Of a stretch of DNA of 64,000 bases, positions 34,343 through 43,727 are shown piece by piece. Both the position numbers and the translations under genes were made by a program. The first letter of the stretch is position 1. Each line of letters opens with the position of its first letter. The stretch covers positions 4,133,630 through 4,197,629 of the forward strand of contig AP023240.1 of assembly GCA_016592635.1 (NCBI GenBank), given 5' to 3'. The notes under the pieces were generated by a model. That model had not been told where the DNA came from and did no database searches. It worked only from the letters and a program-made list of their open reading frames with translations. The stretch is from Methyloprofundus sp. (lineage in GTDB: Bacteria; Pseudomonadota; Gammaproteobacteria; Methylococcales; Methylomonadaceae).

Positions 34343-34897
34343 TTACATATGCCCTTGTAAAAAATCTTTAGTTAAGTACAAGGCTGCTATACTGCGAGCC
34401 TCTGTACATTGTCCACTACTGACCAATTCAGCCAAGTTATCCAATTTCCATGGGATAACTTGCAGTGGCTCTGGCTCATCTCCAACGAGTACCTCTGGGT
34501 AAAGCTCTTCAGCCAACATAATTTCAGTCATATGCTCCATATAACTTGGGGCAAGCGAAAAGGAACTTATTTGGCGTATTTTATTTGCGCCATAACCTAC
34601 TTCTTCCTTTAGTTCACGGTTTGCTGCTTGCAAAAAGTTCTCGTTATCATCCACTTTTCCTTTTGGTAAGCCTAGTTCATAACGATCAGTTCCAGCTGAA
34701 TACTCACGAATTAATAATACGGTATTCTTATCTAATAACGGGATAATCAATACAGCACCATTACTACCATGCCCACGGACTAGGCGTTCATATTGCCGTG
34801 TCGCTCCATTACTGAATACTAGATCCAAGGCTTCAATTGCAAACAAACGTGATTGAGCGACTATTTTTCTCTTAAGTATCTTCGGTTTATCTAGCAT
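34343..34897 (-). CDS. nudE: ADP compounds hydrolase NudE
   Basis: A 184-residue Nudix hydrolase. The Nudix box is GKVDDNENFLQAANRELKEEVGY at about 88-110, with the GX5EX7REUXEEXGU pattern intact. Flanking LGLPKG and LAPSYMEHMTEIMLAEELYPE are typical of NudE, which acts on ADP-ribose, Ap3A and NADH. It is divergent from the yrfG gene, as in enteric chromosomes, which supports the name. Confidence 0.92.
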   Translation of the reverse strand: MLDKPKILKRKIVAQSRLFAIEALDLVFSNGATRQYERLVRGHGSNGAVLIIPLLDKNTVLLIREYSAGTDRYELGLPKGKVDDNENFLQAANRELKEEVGYGANKIRQISSFSLAPSYMEHMTEIMLAEELYPEVLVGDEPEPLQVIPWKLDNLAELVSSGQCTEARSIAALYLTKDFLQGHM

Positions 34898-34980
34898 TTT
34901 TGTTATGGTAGTGACGAGGGGCGAAAATTTAATAATGTCGTCCCTAAAAATATTTTATAGCTTAAACTATAGTCTTTGTT

Positions 34981-35637
34981 ATGTTGAATTGGAACAAAAT
35001 TAATACAGTTTTCTTAGATATGGATGGCACGTTACTTGATTTGAACTTTGATAATCATTTCTGGTTAGAGTTTGTGCCACAGCGCTATGCTGAACTTAAC
35101 CAGATAACACTCGTTGATGCGAATACAAAACTTGTCCCATTATTTAAAAGCATGGAGGGCAAGCTAGAGTGGTATTGCCTTGATTATTGGAGTGAACAGT
35201 TAAACTTAGATATTGCTGGCTTGAAAGCTGAGATTGCAGGCTTAATTAAAGTGCTGCCGCATGTCAGTGAGTTTTTAACGGCATTACAACTTGTCGATAA
35301 ACAAGTGTTTTTGGTTACTAATGCGCATACAGACAGTTTGTCCTTAAAAATGGAAAAAACTTGTCTACAACCTTTTTTTGATAAAATTATTTGTGCGCAT
35401 GATTTAGGCTTTGCCAAAGAGCAGCAACAATTTTGGCAAGCCTTACAAAAGCAATGTGACTGGGACAGGCAATCGACAGTCATGATTGATGATAGTCTTG
35501 CCGTATTACGCGCGGCACAGCGCTTTGGTATTAGTGAGTTAATCTCTATCAATAAACCGGACTCACAAAAAGCCAGCAAATCAATTAAAGAGTTTGCAGC
35601 GATTACTGATTTTCGTGAACTGATGCCGATCAAGTAA
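34981..35637 (+). CDS. yrfG: GMP/IMP nucleotidase YrfG (HAD superfamily)
   Basis: A 218-residue HAD phosphatase. Motif I is FLDMDGTLLDL (residues 11-21), motif II VTNAHTDSL, and the late acidic motif VMIDDS. Length and the LNWNKINTVFLDMDGTL start fit YrfG, a purine nucleotide 5'-nucleotidase. The neighbour nudE, divergent at 83 bp, is the conserved enteric partner. Confidence 0.9.
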   Translation: MLNWNKINTVFLDMDGTLLDLNFDNHFWLEFVPQRYAELNQITLVDANTKLVPLFKSMEGKLEWYCLDYWSEQLNLDIAGLKAEIAGLIKVLPHVSEFLTALQLVDKQVFLVTNAHTDSLSLKMEKTCLQPFFDKIICAHDLGFAKEQQQFWQALQKQCDWDRQSTVMIDDSLAVLRAAQRFGISELISINKPDSQKASKSIKEFAAITDFRELMPIK

Positions 35638-35711
35638 TCGTTAAATTAAGGGAGGGGATTTAATAATCAACGATTACAGTCTGACCTAAATGGCTACTGT
35701 TGTGTTTCTAA

Positions 35712-36980
35712 TCAAACACTTGCCTTAGGCTTGGCATGTGTGCGTTTATGATCAGGCTTAGCTCTTTTAGGGTATGGTTTGCGTGGTGTTCTTGCTCTTG
35801 GCGCAGGTTTTTTTACTTCAGCCAATAAATCTGTTGTTATCCGCCCAACAGGCACTTTCTGCCCAATATAGTCTTCAATATCAGGCATGGAATAAGCATA
35901 GTCCTCACAGATAAAACTAATCGCCTCACCCTCAGCACCAAAGCGAGCAGTACGCCCAATTCGATGCACATAATCCTCAGCATCTTGGGGTAAGTCATAA
36001 TTAAAAACATGCGAGACATCTGGGATATGCAAGCCTCGGGCAGCAACATCAGTAGCAATCATAATGGTTACTTTACTTTCCTGAAAGTCAGCCAATAAAC
36101 GTTGCCGTTTTTCTTGTGCAACATCCCCACTCAATAACGCCGCTTTATATCCATTTGCAGCTAAATAATCTTCTAACTGTTCCGCACTACGCTTTGTATT
36201 AACAAAAATGATACATCTCTCAGGTTTTTGTGATGCCATCAGCCCAAGTAGTAACGGTATTTTTTGATCATTTGCAGGACAAAATGCTTGTTGCTTAATA
36301 GATGTTGAAGTCACCTCCTCACTTGCAATTTTAACCATGACTGGTTGGTGCATATGCTCATATGCCAGTTCAGATACTTTAAATGATAATGTTGCAGAAA
36401 ACAGTAAATTTAAGCGCTTTTCTGCACTAGGCATACGGTTCAATAAATAGCGTATATCTTTGATAAAGCCCATATCAAACATTCTATCCGCTTCGTCCAA
36501 TACCATCACCTGGATATAATTCAAGGAGAAAGCTTTCTGCCGATAAAAATCAATAATCCGTCCAGGTGTTGCGATAATAATATCTACATTGGTTTGCACT
36601 GTTTTCAGCTGTTTCTGGTAATCAGTACCACCGTAAATTAGAGCTAAATTAAAATTTAAGTGCTTACCTAACTGTAGTGCGTCCTTATGGATTTGAATCG
36701 CAAGCTCGCGAGTGGGCGCAAGAATAATGGCTCGGGGATACTTTCTTTTTTCACTAGTATCATTCAAGAGTCGCTGAAAGGTTGCTAGTAGAAAGCTTGC
36801 CGTTTTTCCAGTACCTGTTTGTGCTTGTCCTGCAACATCTCTGTCTCTTAACGCAATAGGTAAAGATTTATCTTGAATTGGCGTGCAATAATCAAAACCT
36901 GCCTCTTTTAGGCCACGCAAAATTGGCGGTGAAAGTTCCAAATTAATGAAACGAGTCTCTGTTAAATGTGTTTTCTTCAT
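35712..36980 (-). CDS. rhlB: ATP-dependent RNA helicase RhlB (DEAD box)
   Basis: A 422-residue DEAD-box helicase starting MKKTHLTETRF, as in enteric RhlB. Motifs: CTPIQ, AQTGTGKTASF, PTRELAIQ, VLDEADRMFDMGFI, LFSATLSF, IIFVNTKRSAEQLE, ATDVAARGLHIPDVSHV and HRIGRTARFG. The basic C-terminal tail (ARTPRKPYPKRAKPDHKR) is an RNA-binding type. In enterics RhlB is part of the RNA degradosome. Its position divergent from trxA-rho matches the enteric arrangement. Confidence 0.95.
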   Translation of the reverse strand: MKKTHLTETRFINLELSPPILRGLKEAGFDYCTPIQDKSLPIALRDRDVAGQAQTGTGKTASFLLATFQRLLNDTSEKRKYPRAIILAPTRELAIQIHKDALQLGKHLNFNLALIYGGTDYQKQLKTVQTNVDIIIATPGRIIDFYRQKAFSLNYIQVMVLDEADRMFDMGFIKDIRYLLNRMPSAEKRLNLLFSATLSFKVSELAYEHMHQPVMVKIASEEVTSTSIKQQAFCPANDQKIPLLLGLMASQKPERCIIFVNTKRSAEQLEDYLAANGYKAALLSGDVAQEKRQRLLADFQESKVTIMIATDVAARGLHIPDVSHVFNYDLPQDAEDYVHRIGRTARFGAEGEAISFICEDYAYSMPDIEDYIGQKVPVGRITTDLLAEVKKPAPRARTPRKPYPKRAKPDHKRTHAKPKASV

Positions 36981-37090
36981 GATTATAGAATACAGCAATA
37001 ACCGCTTGTTTGCACTGTATTAGCAATAGGGTAAAGAATTTATAATGTCTATATTTGGGTAATATTTTTTAAGCTGAACAGCAAAAAATA

Positions 37091-37119
37091 TTGACAAAAT
37101 ATGTTGATACAGCCATATT
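37091..37119 (+). promoter_or_regulatory. predicted promoter of trxA
   Basis: TTGACA at 37091-37096, a 17-bp spacer and CATATT at 37114-37119. The -35 is perfect and the -10 matches at 4 of 6. Transcription would begin near 37126, 25 nt before the trxA GTG. Confidence 0.55.
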
Positions 37120-37149
37120 AGCGACTTGTTAATTAATTTGGAGAATAGC

Positions 37150-37476
37150 GTGAGTGACTCAGTCCTTCATGTAACGGATAGTAATTTTGACGAACTGGTT
37201 TTAAAATCAGATGCACCAGTACTAGTAGACTACTGGGCTGAGTGGTGTGGTCCTTGCAAAATGATTGCTCCTGTTTTGGATGAAATTGCCCAAGAATACA
37301 CTGGAAAAATTACTGTTGCGAAGTTAAATATAGATGATAACCAAGCAACCCCTGCTCATTACGGAGTAAGAGGGATTCCAACACTAATGCTATTTAAAGA
37401 TGGCGATGTTGAAGCAACTAAAGTAGGCGCATTAACCAAGTCTCAACTTGCTCAATTCATCGACGACAATATTTAA
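37150..37476 (+). CDS. trxA: thioredoxin TrxA, GTG start
   Basis: A 108-residue thioredoxin with the active site WAEWCGPCKMIAP and cis-Pro GIPTLMLF. It reduces disulfides in the cytoplasm and supplies electrons to RNR and peroxiredoxin, both encoded nearby. The GTG at 37150 gives the normal start (SDSVLHVTDSNF) with TTGGAG upstream. It lies between rhlB and rho, the conserved order. Confidence 0.97.
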   Translation: MSDSVLHVTDSNFDELVLKSDAPVLVDYWAEWCGPCKMIAPVLDEIAQEYTGKITVAKLNIDDNQATPAHYGVRGIPTLMLFKDGDVEATKVGALTKSQLAQFIDDNI

Positions 37477-37605
37477 TTTAATTGCTAATACATCTAATAC
37501 TTGAATATTCTATGTTGTATGTCCTATCTAAAATCATAGATATATAAGCTAATAAATTTCTGGTATTCAATCTTTTGTATTAGTCATTCACCTTAATTTT
37601 TGTCT

Positions 37606-37635
37606 AGGAAGTAACATCATTATTTGTTACTTCCT
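37606..37635 (+). terminator. perfect 11-bp hairpin in the trxA-rho gap
   Basis: AGGAAGTAACA (37606-37616) pairs exactly with TGTTACTTCCT (37625-37635) around an 8-nt loop, followed by GATTTTAT, a weak T tract. It probably ends trxA transcription. Its right arm overlaps the predicted -35 of rho. Confidence 0.6.
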
Positions 37636-37652
37636 GATTTTATGCGTATAAT
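37624..37652 (+). promoter_or_regulatory. predicted rho promoter overlapping the hairpin
   Basis: TTGTTA (37624-37629), a 17-bp spacer and a perfect TATAAT (37647-37652). Transcription from about 37659 would leave a leader of some 130 nt before the rho ATG. In enterics rho is autoregulated through its leader, so a leader here is expected. The 37477-37787 gap holds no gene besides these signals. Confidence 0.6.
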
Positions 37653-37787
37653 ACCTGTCTGGTGCTCATTCCTATTGCACCATCCATATCAAATAACTGC
37701 ATCTTTTTATTTAAGCTACTTCTTTGAAATACTATAAAGTTGTCTTTCGACACCTAATAGCTAGCCCATCTTTAAAACTTCTTTCGT

Positions 37788-39044
37788 ATGAACCTTACCG
37801 AACTAAAACTAAAATCAATCACAGAAATTATCACGCTCGCTGAGCAACTTGGCATCGAAAATGTTTCCCGAACGAGGAAACAGGAAGTCATTTTTTCCAT
37901 CTTGAAAAAACAAGCCAAAAGTGGCGAAGATATCTATGGCGATGGTGTCTTAGAAATATTACAAGATGGCTTTGGTTTTTTACGAACACCTGGCAGTTCC
38001 TATCTTGCTGGCCCTGACGACATCTATGTCTCCCCTAGCCAAATTAGACGCTTTAGTCTGCGCACTGGCGACACCGTTAGCGGCAAAATAAGACCACCAA
38101 AAGATAATGAACGCTATTTTGCGATGCTCAAAGTTGAAAGAATCAATTTTGAAGCTCCCGAAAATGCCAAACATAAAATTCTCTTTTCTAACCTCACTCC
38201 CTTATTCCCTACTAAACGTTTTAATATGGAATTGGGAAATGGTACTAGTGAAGATTTAACAGGGCGAGTTATTGACCTAGTTGCCCCCATAGGTAAAGGC
38301 CAGCGTGGGCTTATCGTTTCACCTCCTAAAGCAGGTAAAACGATGATTTTGCAAAGTTTAGCACATGCCATTGCCGAAAATAATCCTGAGTGTTACATGA
38401 TTGTATTACTCATTGATGAGCGGCCTGAAGAGGTAACAGAAATGCAGCGCTGTATTCGCGGCGAAGTTATTTCTAGTACATTTGATGAGCCTGCAACTCG
38501 ACATGTGCAAGTTGCCGAAATGGTCATTGAAAAAGCACGTCGCTTAGTGGAACACAAACACGATGTGGTTATTTTGTTAGACTCATTAACACGATTAGCA
38601 CGTGCTTATAACATGGTTGCACCTTCTTCAGGAAAATTATTGTCAGGGGGGGTTGATGCCAATGCATTAGAAAAACCTAAACGTTTTTTTGGTGCTGCAC
38701 GGAATATTGAAGAAGGTGGGAGCCTTACCATTATCGCGACTGCGCTGGTTGAAACTGGTTCACGTATGGATGAAGTTATTTACGAAGAATTTAAAGGTAC
38801 GGGTAACATGGAGTTACACCTAGAGCGCAAGATTGCCGAGAGACGTATTTACCCTGCAATCAACATTAACCGCTCAGGTACACGTCGTGAAGATTACTTA
38901 GTTAGCCCTGAAGAGTTACAAAAAACATGGATTTTACGTAAAATTCTACAGCCAATGGATGAAATGGCTGCATCAGAATTCGTCTTAGGTAAACTAAAAG
39001 ACTTCAAAACGAACGTGGAATTTTTTGATTCAATGAAGCGTTAA
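37788..39044 (+). CDS. rho: transcription termination factor Rho
   Basis: A 418-residue hexameric RNA helicase that ends transcription. The N-terminal Rho domain starts MNLTELKLKSITEI; the RNA-binding fold has GFGFLRTPGSSYLAGPDDIYVS (given here in part). The P-loop is SPPKAGKTM, followed by VLLIDERPEEVTEM (Walker B), the Q-loop and R-loop region SLTRLARAYN, and GTGNMELHLERKIAERRIYPAI. Length is within one residue of the E. coli protein. A strong terminator follows. Confidence 0.98.
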   Translation: MNLTELKLKSITEIITLAEQLGIENVSRTRKQEVIFSILKKQAKSGEDIYGDGVLEILQDGFGFLRTPGSSYLAGPDDIYVSPSQIRRFSLRTGDTVSGKIRPPKDNERYFAMLKVERINFEAPENAKHKILFSNLTPLFPTKRFNMELGNGTSEDLTGRVIDLVAPIGKGQRGLIVSPPKAGKTMILQSLAHAIAENNPECYMIVLLIDERPEEVTEMQRCIRGEVISSTFDEPATRHVQVAEMVIEKARRLVEHKHDVVILLDSLTRLARAYNMVAPSSGKLLSGGVDANALEKPKRFFGAARNIEEGGSLTIIATALVETGSRMDEVIYEEFKGTGNMELHLERKIAERRIYPAININRSGTRREDYLVSPEELQKTWILRKILQPMDEMAASEFVLGKLKDFKTNVEFFDSMKR

Positions 39045-39054
39045 GATATTGAAC

Positions 39055-39085
39055 AAAAAGCGAGGTCTCAGGCCTCGCTTTTTTT
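39055..39085. terminator. bidirectional terminator between rho and yggX
   Basis: AAAAAGCGAGG, a 7-nt loop and CCTCGCTTTTTTT. Both strands carry a T run after the stem, so it ends both convergent units. Confidence 0.9.
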
Positions 39086-39096
39086 ACTCCAAAAAA

Positions 39097-39369
39097 CTAG
39101 CCTTTTACCGGCACATAGCCTTCAGGCATTTCAAAGCCGCTACCAAATAAAAATTTCTCTCTTTCAGATTCAACCAATTGCTTAGCTTTTGGCTCAAAAC
39201 TAGCTAGTCGATTCTCATTAATCAACATGGTCTGCATATTTAACCATTCCTGCCATGCTTTTTTTGAGACATTATCATAGATATACTGCCCTTTAACACC
39301 TGGAAAAGGCACTGTATCCAAGCCTTCCTCTTCAGTTCCCAATTTCAAGCAATTTACTAATCTAGCCAT
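39097..39369 (-). CDS. yggX: YggX, Fe(2+)-trafficking / oxidative damage protection protein
   Basis: A 90-residue protein with the family start ARLVNCLKLG, then GLDTVPFPGVKGQYIYDNVS, WQEWLNMQTMLINENRL and a C-terminal EREKFLFG. YggX protects Fe-S proteins and is thought to move iron. It overlaps mutY by 8 bp; the mutY-yggX pair is conserved in gammaproteobacteria, and MutY itself has an Fe-S cluster. Confidence 0.95.
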   Translation of the reverse strand: MARLVNCLKLGTEEEGLDTVPFPGVKGQYIYDNVSKKAWQEWLNMQTMLINENRLASFEPKAKQLVESEREKFLFGSGFEMPEGYVPVKG

Positions 39370-40414
39370 TATCGTCCTCCTTTATCTCATCAAATAATTG
39401 TTTTATCGGCGCGGGTAGCGCAATATTTTTAGTATGCTGGTGTTTATACCAGAGAGTGCTACCTGCTTCCATCACATTATTAATGGGGTTATCCACATAA
39501 AGTAAAATGGGCAAATAATCTAAGTGATAATGTGAAAAAGTGTGCCGGCGTAGCGCTAAGGTTTGCTGGCTAATAATAGTAAGTGATTTTGACAAACTCC
39601 ATTGCCGTAATTGTTTTGCTTGCTCTAATTCAGGTACGCTCCATAACCCGCCCCAAATACCAATAGGCGCTCTTTTTTCCAATAAGAACTCGTTATCTTT
39701 ATTAACAACAATGATAAACACACTCGTTTTTATAGGTATTTTTTTGCTTGTCTTAGGCGTGGGTAATTCATGCACTATCTCTTGTTGTAATGCCTGACAG
39801 TCTAAGGCTAGCGGGCATACATTACACTTTGGCTTACTGCGTGTACACAAAGTAGCCCCTAAATCCATCATTGCCTGCGTATAATCAGCGACACGCGCAG
39901 TAGGTGTATACAAGGCACTAAGTTCCCACAGTTTCTGGTTTATCTCCCGTCCACCAGTCCAACCTCTAATTGCTTGAAAGCGCGCCAATACTCTACGCAC
40001 ATTACCATCAAGAATAGGGGTGCTTTGGGAAAATACGATACTTAAAATAGCACCTGCTGTTGATTGCCCGATACCAGGGAGTGCTTGTAGAGCCTCTAAA
40101 GAGTCTGGAAATGTGCCTGCTTGAGCAATAATACCTGCAGATTTGTGTAAATTACGCGCCCGTGCATAATAGCCCAAACCAGCCCATAAACTAAGTACTT
40201 CATCTAAAGGCGCATTGGCCAAGCTCTCTACATCAGGAAATCGTGATATAAATTTATTGAAGTAGGGGATAACGGTAACAACCTGTGTTTGTTGCAGCAT
40301 TATTTCAGAAACCCAAACTCGATAAGCGGTTATTGGTTGCTGCCAAGGTAGGTCTTTGCGCCCAAATTGGTCAAACCAATTCAGGACTTGTAATTGAAAA
40401 TCAACTGGTTGCAT
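39362..40414 (-). CDS. mutY: A/G-specific adenine glycosylase MutY
   Basis: A 350-residue DNA glycosylase that removes A opposite 8-oxoG. Motifs: GRKDLPWQQPITAYRVWVSE, MLQQTQVVTVIPYF, the helix-hairpin-helix LQALPGIGQSTAGAIL with the catalytic Asp in PILDGNVRRVL, and the Fe-S cluster set CTRSKPKCNVCPLALDC. The C-terminal Nudix-like 8-oxoG recognition domain includes GLWSVPE and FSHYHL. Start at ATG 40414 matches the usual MQ-start. Confidence 0.96.
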   Translation of the reverse strand: MQPVDFQLQVLNWFDQFGRKDLPWQQPITAYRVWVSEIMLQQTQVVTVIPYFNKFISRFPDVESLANAPLDEVLSLWAGLGYYARARNLHKSAGIIAQAGTFPDSLEALQALPGIGQSTAGAILSIVFSQSTPILDGNVRRVLARFQAIRGWTGGREINQKLWELSALYTPTARVADYTQAMMDLGATLCTRSKPKCNVCPLALDCQALQQEIVHELPTPKTSKKIPIKTSVFIIVVNKDNEFLLEKRAPIGIWGGLWSVPELEQAKQLRQWSLSKSLTIISQQTLALRRHTFSHYHLDYLPILLYVDNPINNVMEAGSTLWYKHQHTKNIALPAPIKQLFDEIKEDDNG

Positions 40415-40466
40415 AGCATATTTTTGTGTTAAAAAACTAACTGATCTCACTTCCTGGATAGCGACC

Positions 40467-42593
40467 TTAGAAAAAACCTTTTAATAAATCATTAACAGCT
40501 TTTCCAGTTCCTTTCCCTAAAGCTTTATCAATTTCTTTTTCACCTTTATTCATTAATTTATCTACTTTTTGTTTTTCTTTGTCTGACAACATAGACATAA
40601 CATCTACACTATAAGTAGGCTCTGCAAAAGTACCTCGGAAGTTAATAGCAATAGGTCGGCCTTTTACTTTAATATCTTTGCCTGCCGCTTGCTTTATTTT
40701 TGCTTTTACTTGGTAATCTATTGCCTCACTCACTAAATTAACCGTACCAGCTCCCTTAACTTCAACAGTAGAAGACTCTGCCAATAAGTCCTTATTTTTA
40801 AGTAACCCTTTTTTGATAGTTGCCGTACCTTGAATGACAGAAAAAACGGTCTGCTTATTAGCATAACTTTGCTGCATGTTTTTGCCCCCCGCAGCCAACT
40901 TGCCCAAATCAATCATTTCTTGAATATTAAAGCCTAAAATAGCTGATTTTTTTAACTTAAAAGCAATATTCCCACCTAATGAGGCCTTAATGGCTGCAAT
41001 AGTATTACCACGCATGGCTAATTTAGCAGAGATGTTAGCAGCCCCCGTTATCTGTGCAGGTGCATCAGGCTGCATATCTTGCAATAAAGGCTCTAATTGC
41101 ACATTACTTATTTTTTCATTTAAAGTAATGGTCGGAATATTACGACTGGCATTAACTCGTATCTGACCATGATAACTACCATTATAAAGCTGCTTGATGC
41201 TCTGTTTGGTACGCAAAACACCTTGTTTTGCTTGTACATTTAAACTCACTTTAACCATTTTTAGTTTAGCGACTTGCAACTGCTCTATCAACAAATCACC
41301 CGTTAAATTTAAACTTCTAATTGTTTCCACTGGAATCAATGTCGTTGCAGCAGCAACTGCTATTGCAGGACTTGCAACTGGTGTAGCCTTAGGTTGCTCT
41401 TTTACAGGGGGTGTATAGCGGTCAATATTAATTGCATCAATGGCCAGATTAAAGTCAATCGCGGGCTGCTTGAACTGCTTAACATGCACATAGCCCTTTA
41501 TCAGGCTATCATCTAAAGTTATTTGCAAATCATCAATAGCTACTGCGTCAGTAGTGCCTTGAAGCTTAAAGCGCATTGCCAACTTTTGCAAAACACTTAC
41601 ATCTGTAGTGACAGGGGGCTCCATTTTCAATTGCTGCATGAGTTTTTTAGGATTAAATTCAATAAGCTGTAGATTACCAGTATACTGAGGCTCGGTATTT
41701 AAGCTGGTGACATGTATATCACCAGTCAAATCGATAGTGTTCGTATTGAGTTGTAAGCCTGTCAGTGCTAAAGTTTGTTGCTGTAAATCTAGCACAAGCT
41801 CAGATAAAAGCTGGGCATCAAACTCGCCTCCTGGGATTGCCTCTCCAATAGTTTTAGAATCTATCTTAAGCTTAGTAAGCTGAACATGCTGCAATGCATT
41901 ATCAATAATCAACTTGGTAGATAAGGAAAATTTTTCGGTCATGACAGGCTTTGCATTTTCTAACAAAAACGACATATCAATAGTCACGGCCTCATTAAAT
42001 GCAAGTGCCCCCGTTTTTAAATTAAAATCCTTAATGGTAATATTTTGCTCTGCCTGTTGATCATTCCAACTTACTAAAGCATTTTCTATTGTTAACCCGC
42101 CAATAGCCAAGGCGGCAAGTGCTGGAGTCGACCCCGTATTTTCTTTGTCTACTTGTTGCGTTTCAGCTGGTGGTGTCTCGGCTTCTTTGGGTTGAGTTAA
42201 GTCATCCCAATTACTAATGCCTGCTTTATTTTTTTCTAAATTTAATTGCAGACCTTTTAAAACCACAGTACTTACTTCAACCTCTTTAGAGAGCAAAGGC
42301 AATAATTTAACCTTAATATCACTTTCGCCAATAACAGCAAATGCTTTTTCTGAAAAACCTGCTGCATTGCTTAGCACTATTTTGCCAGTGGAAACCCCAA
42401 GCCATGGAAAAATGGACAATTGCAAGTCCCCCTCGATTGTTAAATTTCGTCCTGTGGCATCCTTAACAGCCGCCTCCATTTCAGGCTTGTAGTCATTTAT
42501 ATCCACAACAAGAGGAATAATGATAACTGCAGCAATAATAAGCACTAGTAGTGCAGAAAAAAAGATGACAACACCTTTGGCTAACTTACCCAT
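40467..42593 (-). CDS. AsmA family protein
   Basis: A 708-residue AsmA-like protein: short N-terminal anchor (GVVIFFSALLVLIIAAVIII), then the AsmA signature DYKPEMEAAVKDATGRNLTIEGDL, a long beta-rich periplasmic region and the C-terminal repeat (IQEMIDLGKLAAGG, YANKQTVFSVIQGTATI, VEVKGAGTVNL). Members form bridge-like proteins that handle lipid transport to the outer membrane. I start it at ATG 42593, with GGAG 6 nt upstream. It is 52 bp ahead of mutY on the same strand. Confidence 0.9.
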   Translation of the reverse strand: MGKLAKGVVIFFSALLVLIIAAVIIIPLVVDINDYKPEMEAAVKDATGRNLTIEGDLQLSIFPWLGVSTGKIVLSNAAGFSEKAFAVIGESDIKVKLLPLLSKEVEVSTVVLKGLQLNLEKNKAGISNWDDLTQPKEAETPPAETQQVDKENTGSTPALAALAIGGLTIENALVSWNDQQAEQNITIKDFNLKTGALAFNEAVTIDMSFLLENAKPVMTEKFSLSTKLIIDNALQHVQLTKLKIDSKTIGEAIPGGEFDAQLLSELVLDLQQQTLALTGLQLNTNTIDLTGDIHVTSLNTEPQYTGNLQLIEFNPKKLMQQLKMEPPVTTDVSVLQKLAMRFKLQGTTDAVAIDDLQITLDDSLIKGYVHVKQFKQPAIDFNLAIDAINIDRYTPPVKEQPKATPVASPAIAVAAATTLIPVETIRSLNLTGDLLIEQLQVAKLKMVKVSLNVQAKQGVLRTKQSIKQLYNGSYHGQIRVNASRNIPTITLNEKISNVQLEPLLQDMQPDAPAQITGAANISAKLAMRGNTIAAIKASLGGNIAFKLKKSAILGFNIQEMIDLGKLAAGGKNMQQSYANKQTVFSVIQGTATIKKGLLKNKDLLAESSTVEVKGAGTVNLVSEAIDYQVKAKIKQAAGKDIKVKGRPIAINFRGTFAEPTYSVDVMSMLSDKEKQKVDKLMNKGEKEIDKALGKGTGKAVNDLLKGFF

Positions 42594-42770
42594 TCTGATC
42601 TCCATGTAATATAAGCAACATTAAAATGGTAATTTTACTAGAATTTCAAAAAGCGTATGATAAAAAATAGCCAAATAATATAAAATTACGTTAAAGTGTA
42701 TATCAAATATGTAGGCTCCAAACGTCTCCGTCAGCAAGCAAGTTTGGCATGATAAAAATAGGAAAATGAA

Positions 42771-43016
42771 ATGTTAATTTTAATTAAGCTCACTGCTATT
42801 GCAGCAATGGTTGTATTTTTTCAGACAGGTAAGAAGAATGGAGAAAATGGATTTAAATGGGCAGTTATCGGTTTAATTGGCTATGCCTTAGGGTTTGCCC
42901 TAGCGATGACTGTGATAGGTGAGACATTTATCGCTATTGCAACTGCGTGCACTAGCGTTTACTTTACCAGAAAGCAACTCATAAAAATGAGTGCGAATAA
43001 TACCTTACTAAAATAA
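42771..43016 (+). CDS. small membrane protein, two TM segments
   Basis: An 81-residue protein with helices at about 2-18 (ILIKLTAIAAMVVFFQ) and 28-62 (WAVIGLIGYALGFALAMTVIG and on), and a Lys-containing tail. No family recognised. It is followed by a strong terminator, which supports it as a transcribed gene. The palindrome CCAAAC/GTTTGG (42718-42747) lies upstream. Confidence 0.6.
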   Translation: MLILIKLTAIAAMVVFFQTGKKNGENGFKWAVIGLIGYALGFALAMTVIGETFIAIATACTSVYFTRKQLIKMSANNTLLK

Positions 43017-43042
43017 TCACTATATCTTTAATAATAAGACAT

Positions 43043-43073
43043 AAAAAAGCGGGCTACAAGAGCCCGCTTTTTT
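43043..43073. terminator. bidirectional terminator after the small membrane protein
   Basis: AAAAAAGCGGGCT, loop ACAAG, AGCCCGCTTTTTT. Perfect stem with T runs on both strands, between two convergent genes. Confidence 0.92.
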
Positions 43074-43121
43074 GGCTAAGGTAATTCGTAAATAAAAACT
43101 ACCTTACTACACATTAGTAGC

Positions 43122-43727
43122 TTATAACTTATCAGCATTATCACTTAAATATGCAGCAACACCTTCAGGCGTTGCATTCATGCCTGCGTCACCCTTATTC
43201 CAACCAGCAGGACATACTTCGCCATGCTCTTCGTGGAATTGTAGCGCATCAACCATGCGTAACATATCATCAATATTGCGTCCTAAAGGTAAATCATTTA
43301 CAACTTGGTGACGTACCAATCCTGCTTTATCAATTAAAAAGCTACCACGGTAAGCAACAGCTGGTGCTTCTGCTTCAACATCGTAGTCTTTAACAATTGT
43401 ATGCGCTATATCTGCAGCCATTGTGTAACGAACGGGGCCAATACCTCCGTCATTAATTGGAGTATTACGCCAAGCGTTATGCGTAAAATGTGAATCAATT
43501 GAAACTGCAATCACTTCAACACCACGGCTAGTAAAATCATCCATTCTGTGGTCTAAAGCAATCAGCTCACTTGGGCAGACAAAAGTAAAATCTAATGGGT
43601 AAAAAACCACAACCGCATATTTACCTTTGGTAGCGTCTGAAAAACTGAAAGAATCAACAATTTCCCCATTGCCTAAAACGGCTGGAACGGTAAAATCTGG
43701 GGCTTGCTTTCCTACTAATACACTCAT
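43122..43727 (-). CDS. typical 2-Cys peroxiredoxin (AhpC/TSA family)
   Basis: A 201-residue peroxiredoxin. Peroxidatic Cys51 sits in DFTFVCPSEL and resolving Cys172 in GEVCPAGW. Conserved Arg in VRYTMAAD is present. It reduces H2O2 and organic peroxides using thioredoxin. A Shine-Dalgarno (AGGAGAC) precedes the ATG. Confidence 0.95.
   Translation of the reverse strand: MSVLVGKQAPDFTVPAVLGNGEIVDSFSFSDATKGKYAVVVFYPLDFTFVCPSELIALDHRMDDFTSRGVEVIAVSIDSHFTHNAWRNTPINDGGIGPVRYTMAADIAHTIVKDYDVEAEAPAVAYRGSFLIDKAGLVRHQVVNDLPLGRNIDDMLRMVDALQFHEEHGEVCPAGWNKGDAGMNATPEGVAAYLSDNADKL

Noticed and set aside
34203..34502. Plus-strand 99-codon frame near nudE
   Set aside because: Its second half is antisense to nudE, which is strongly supported.
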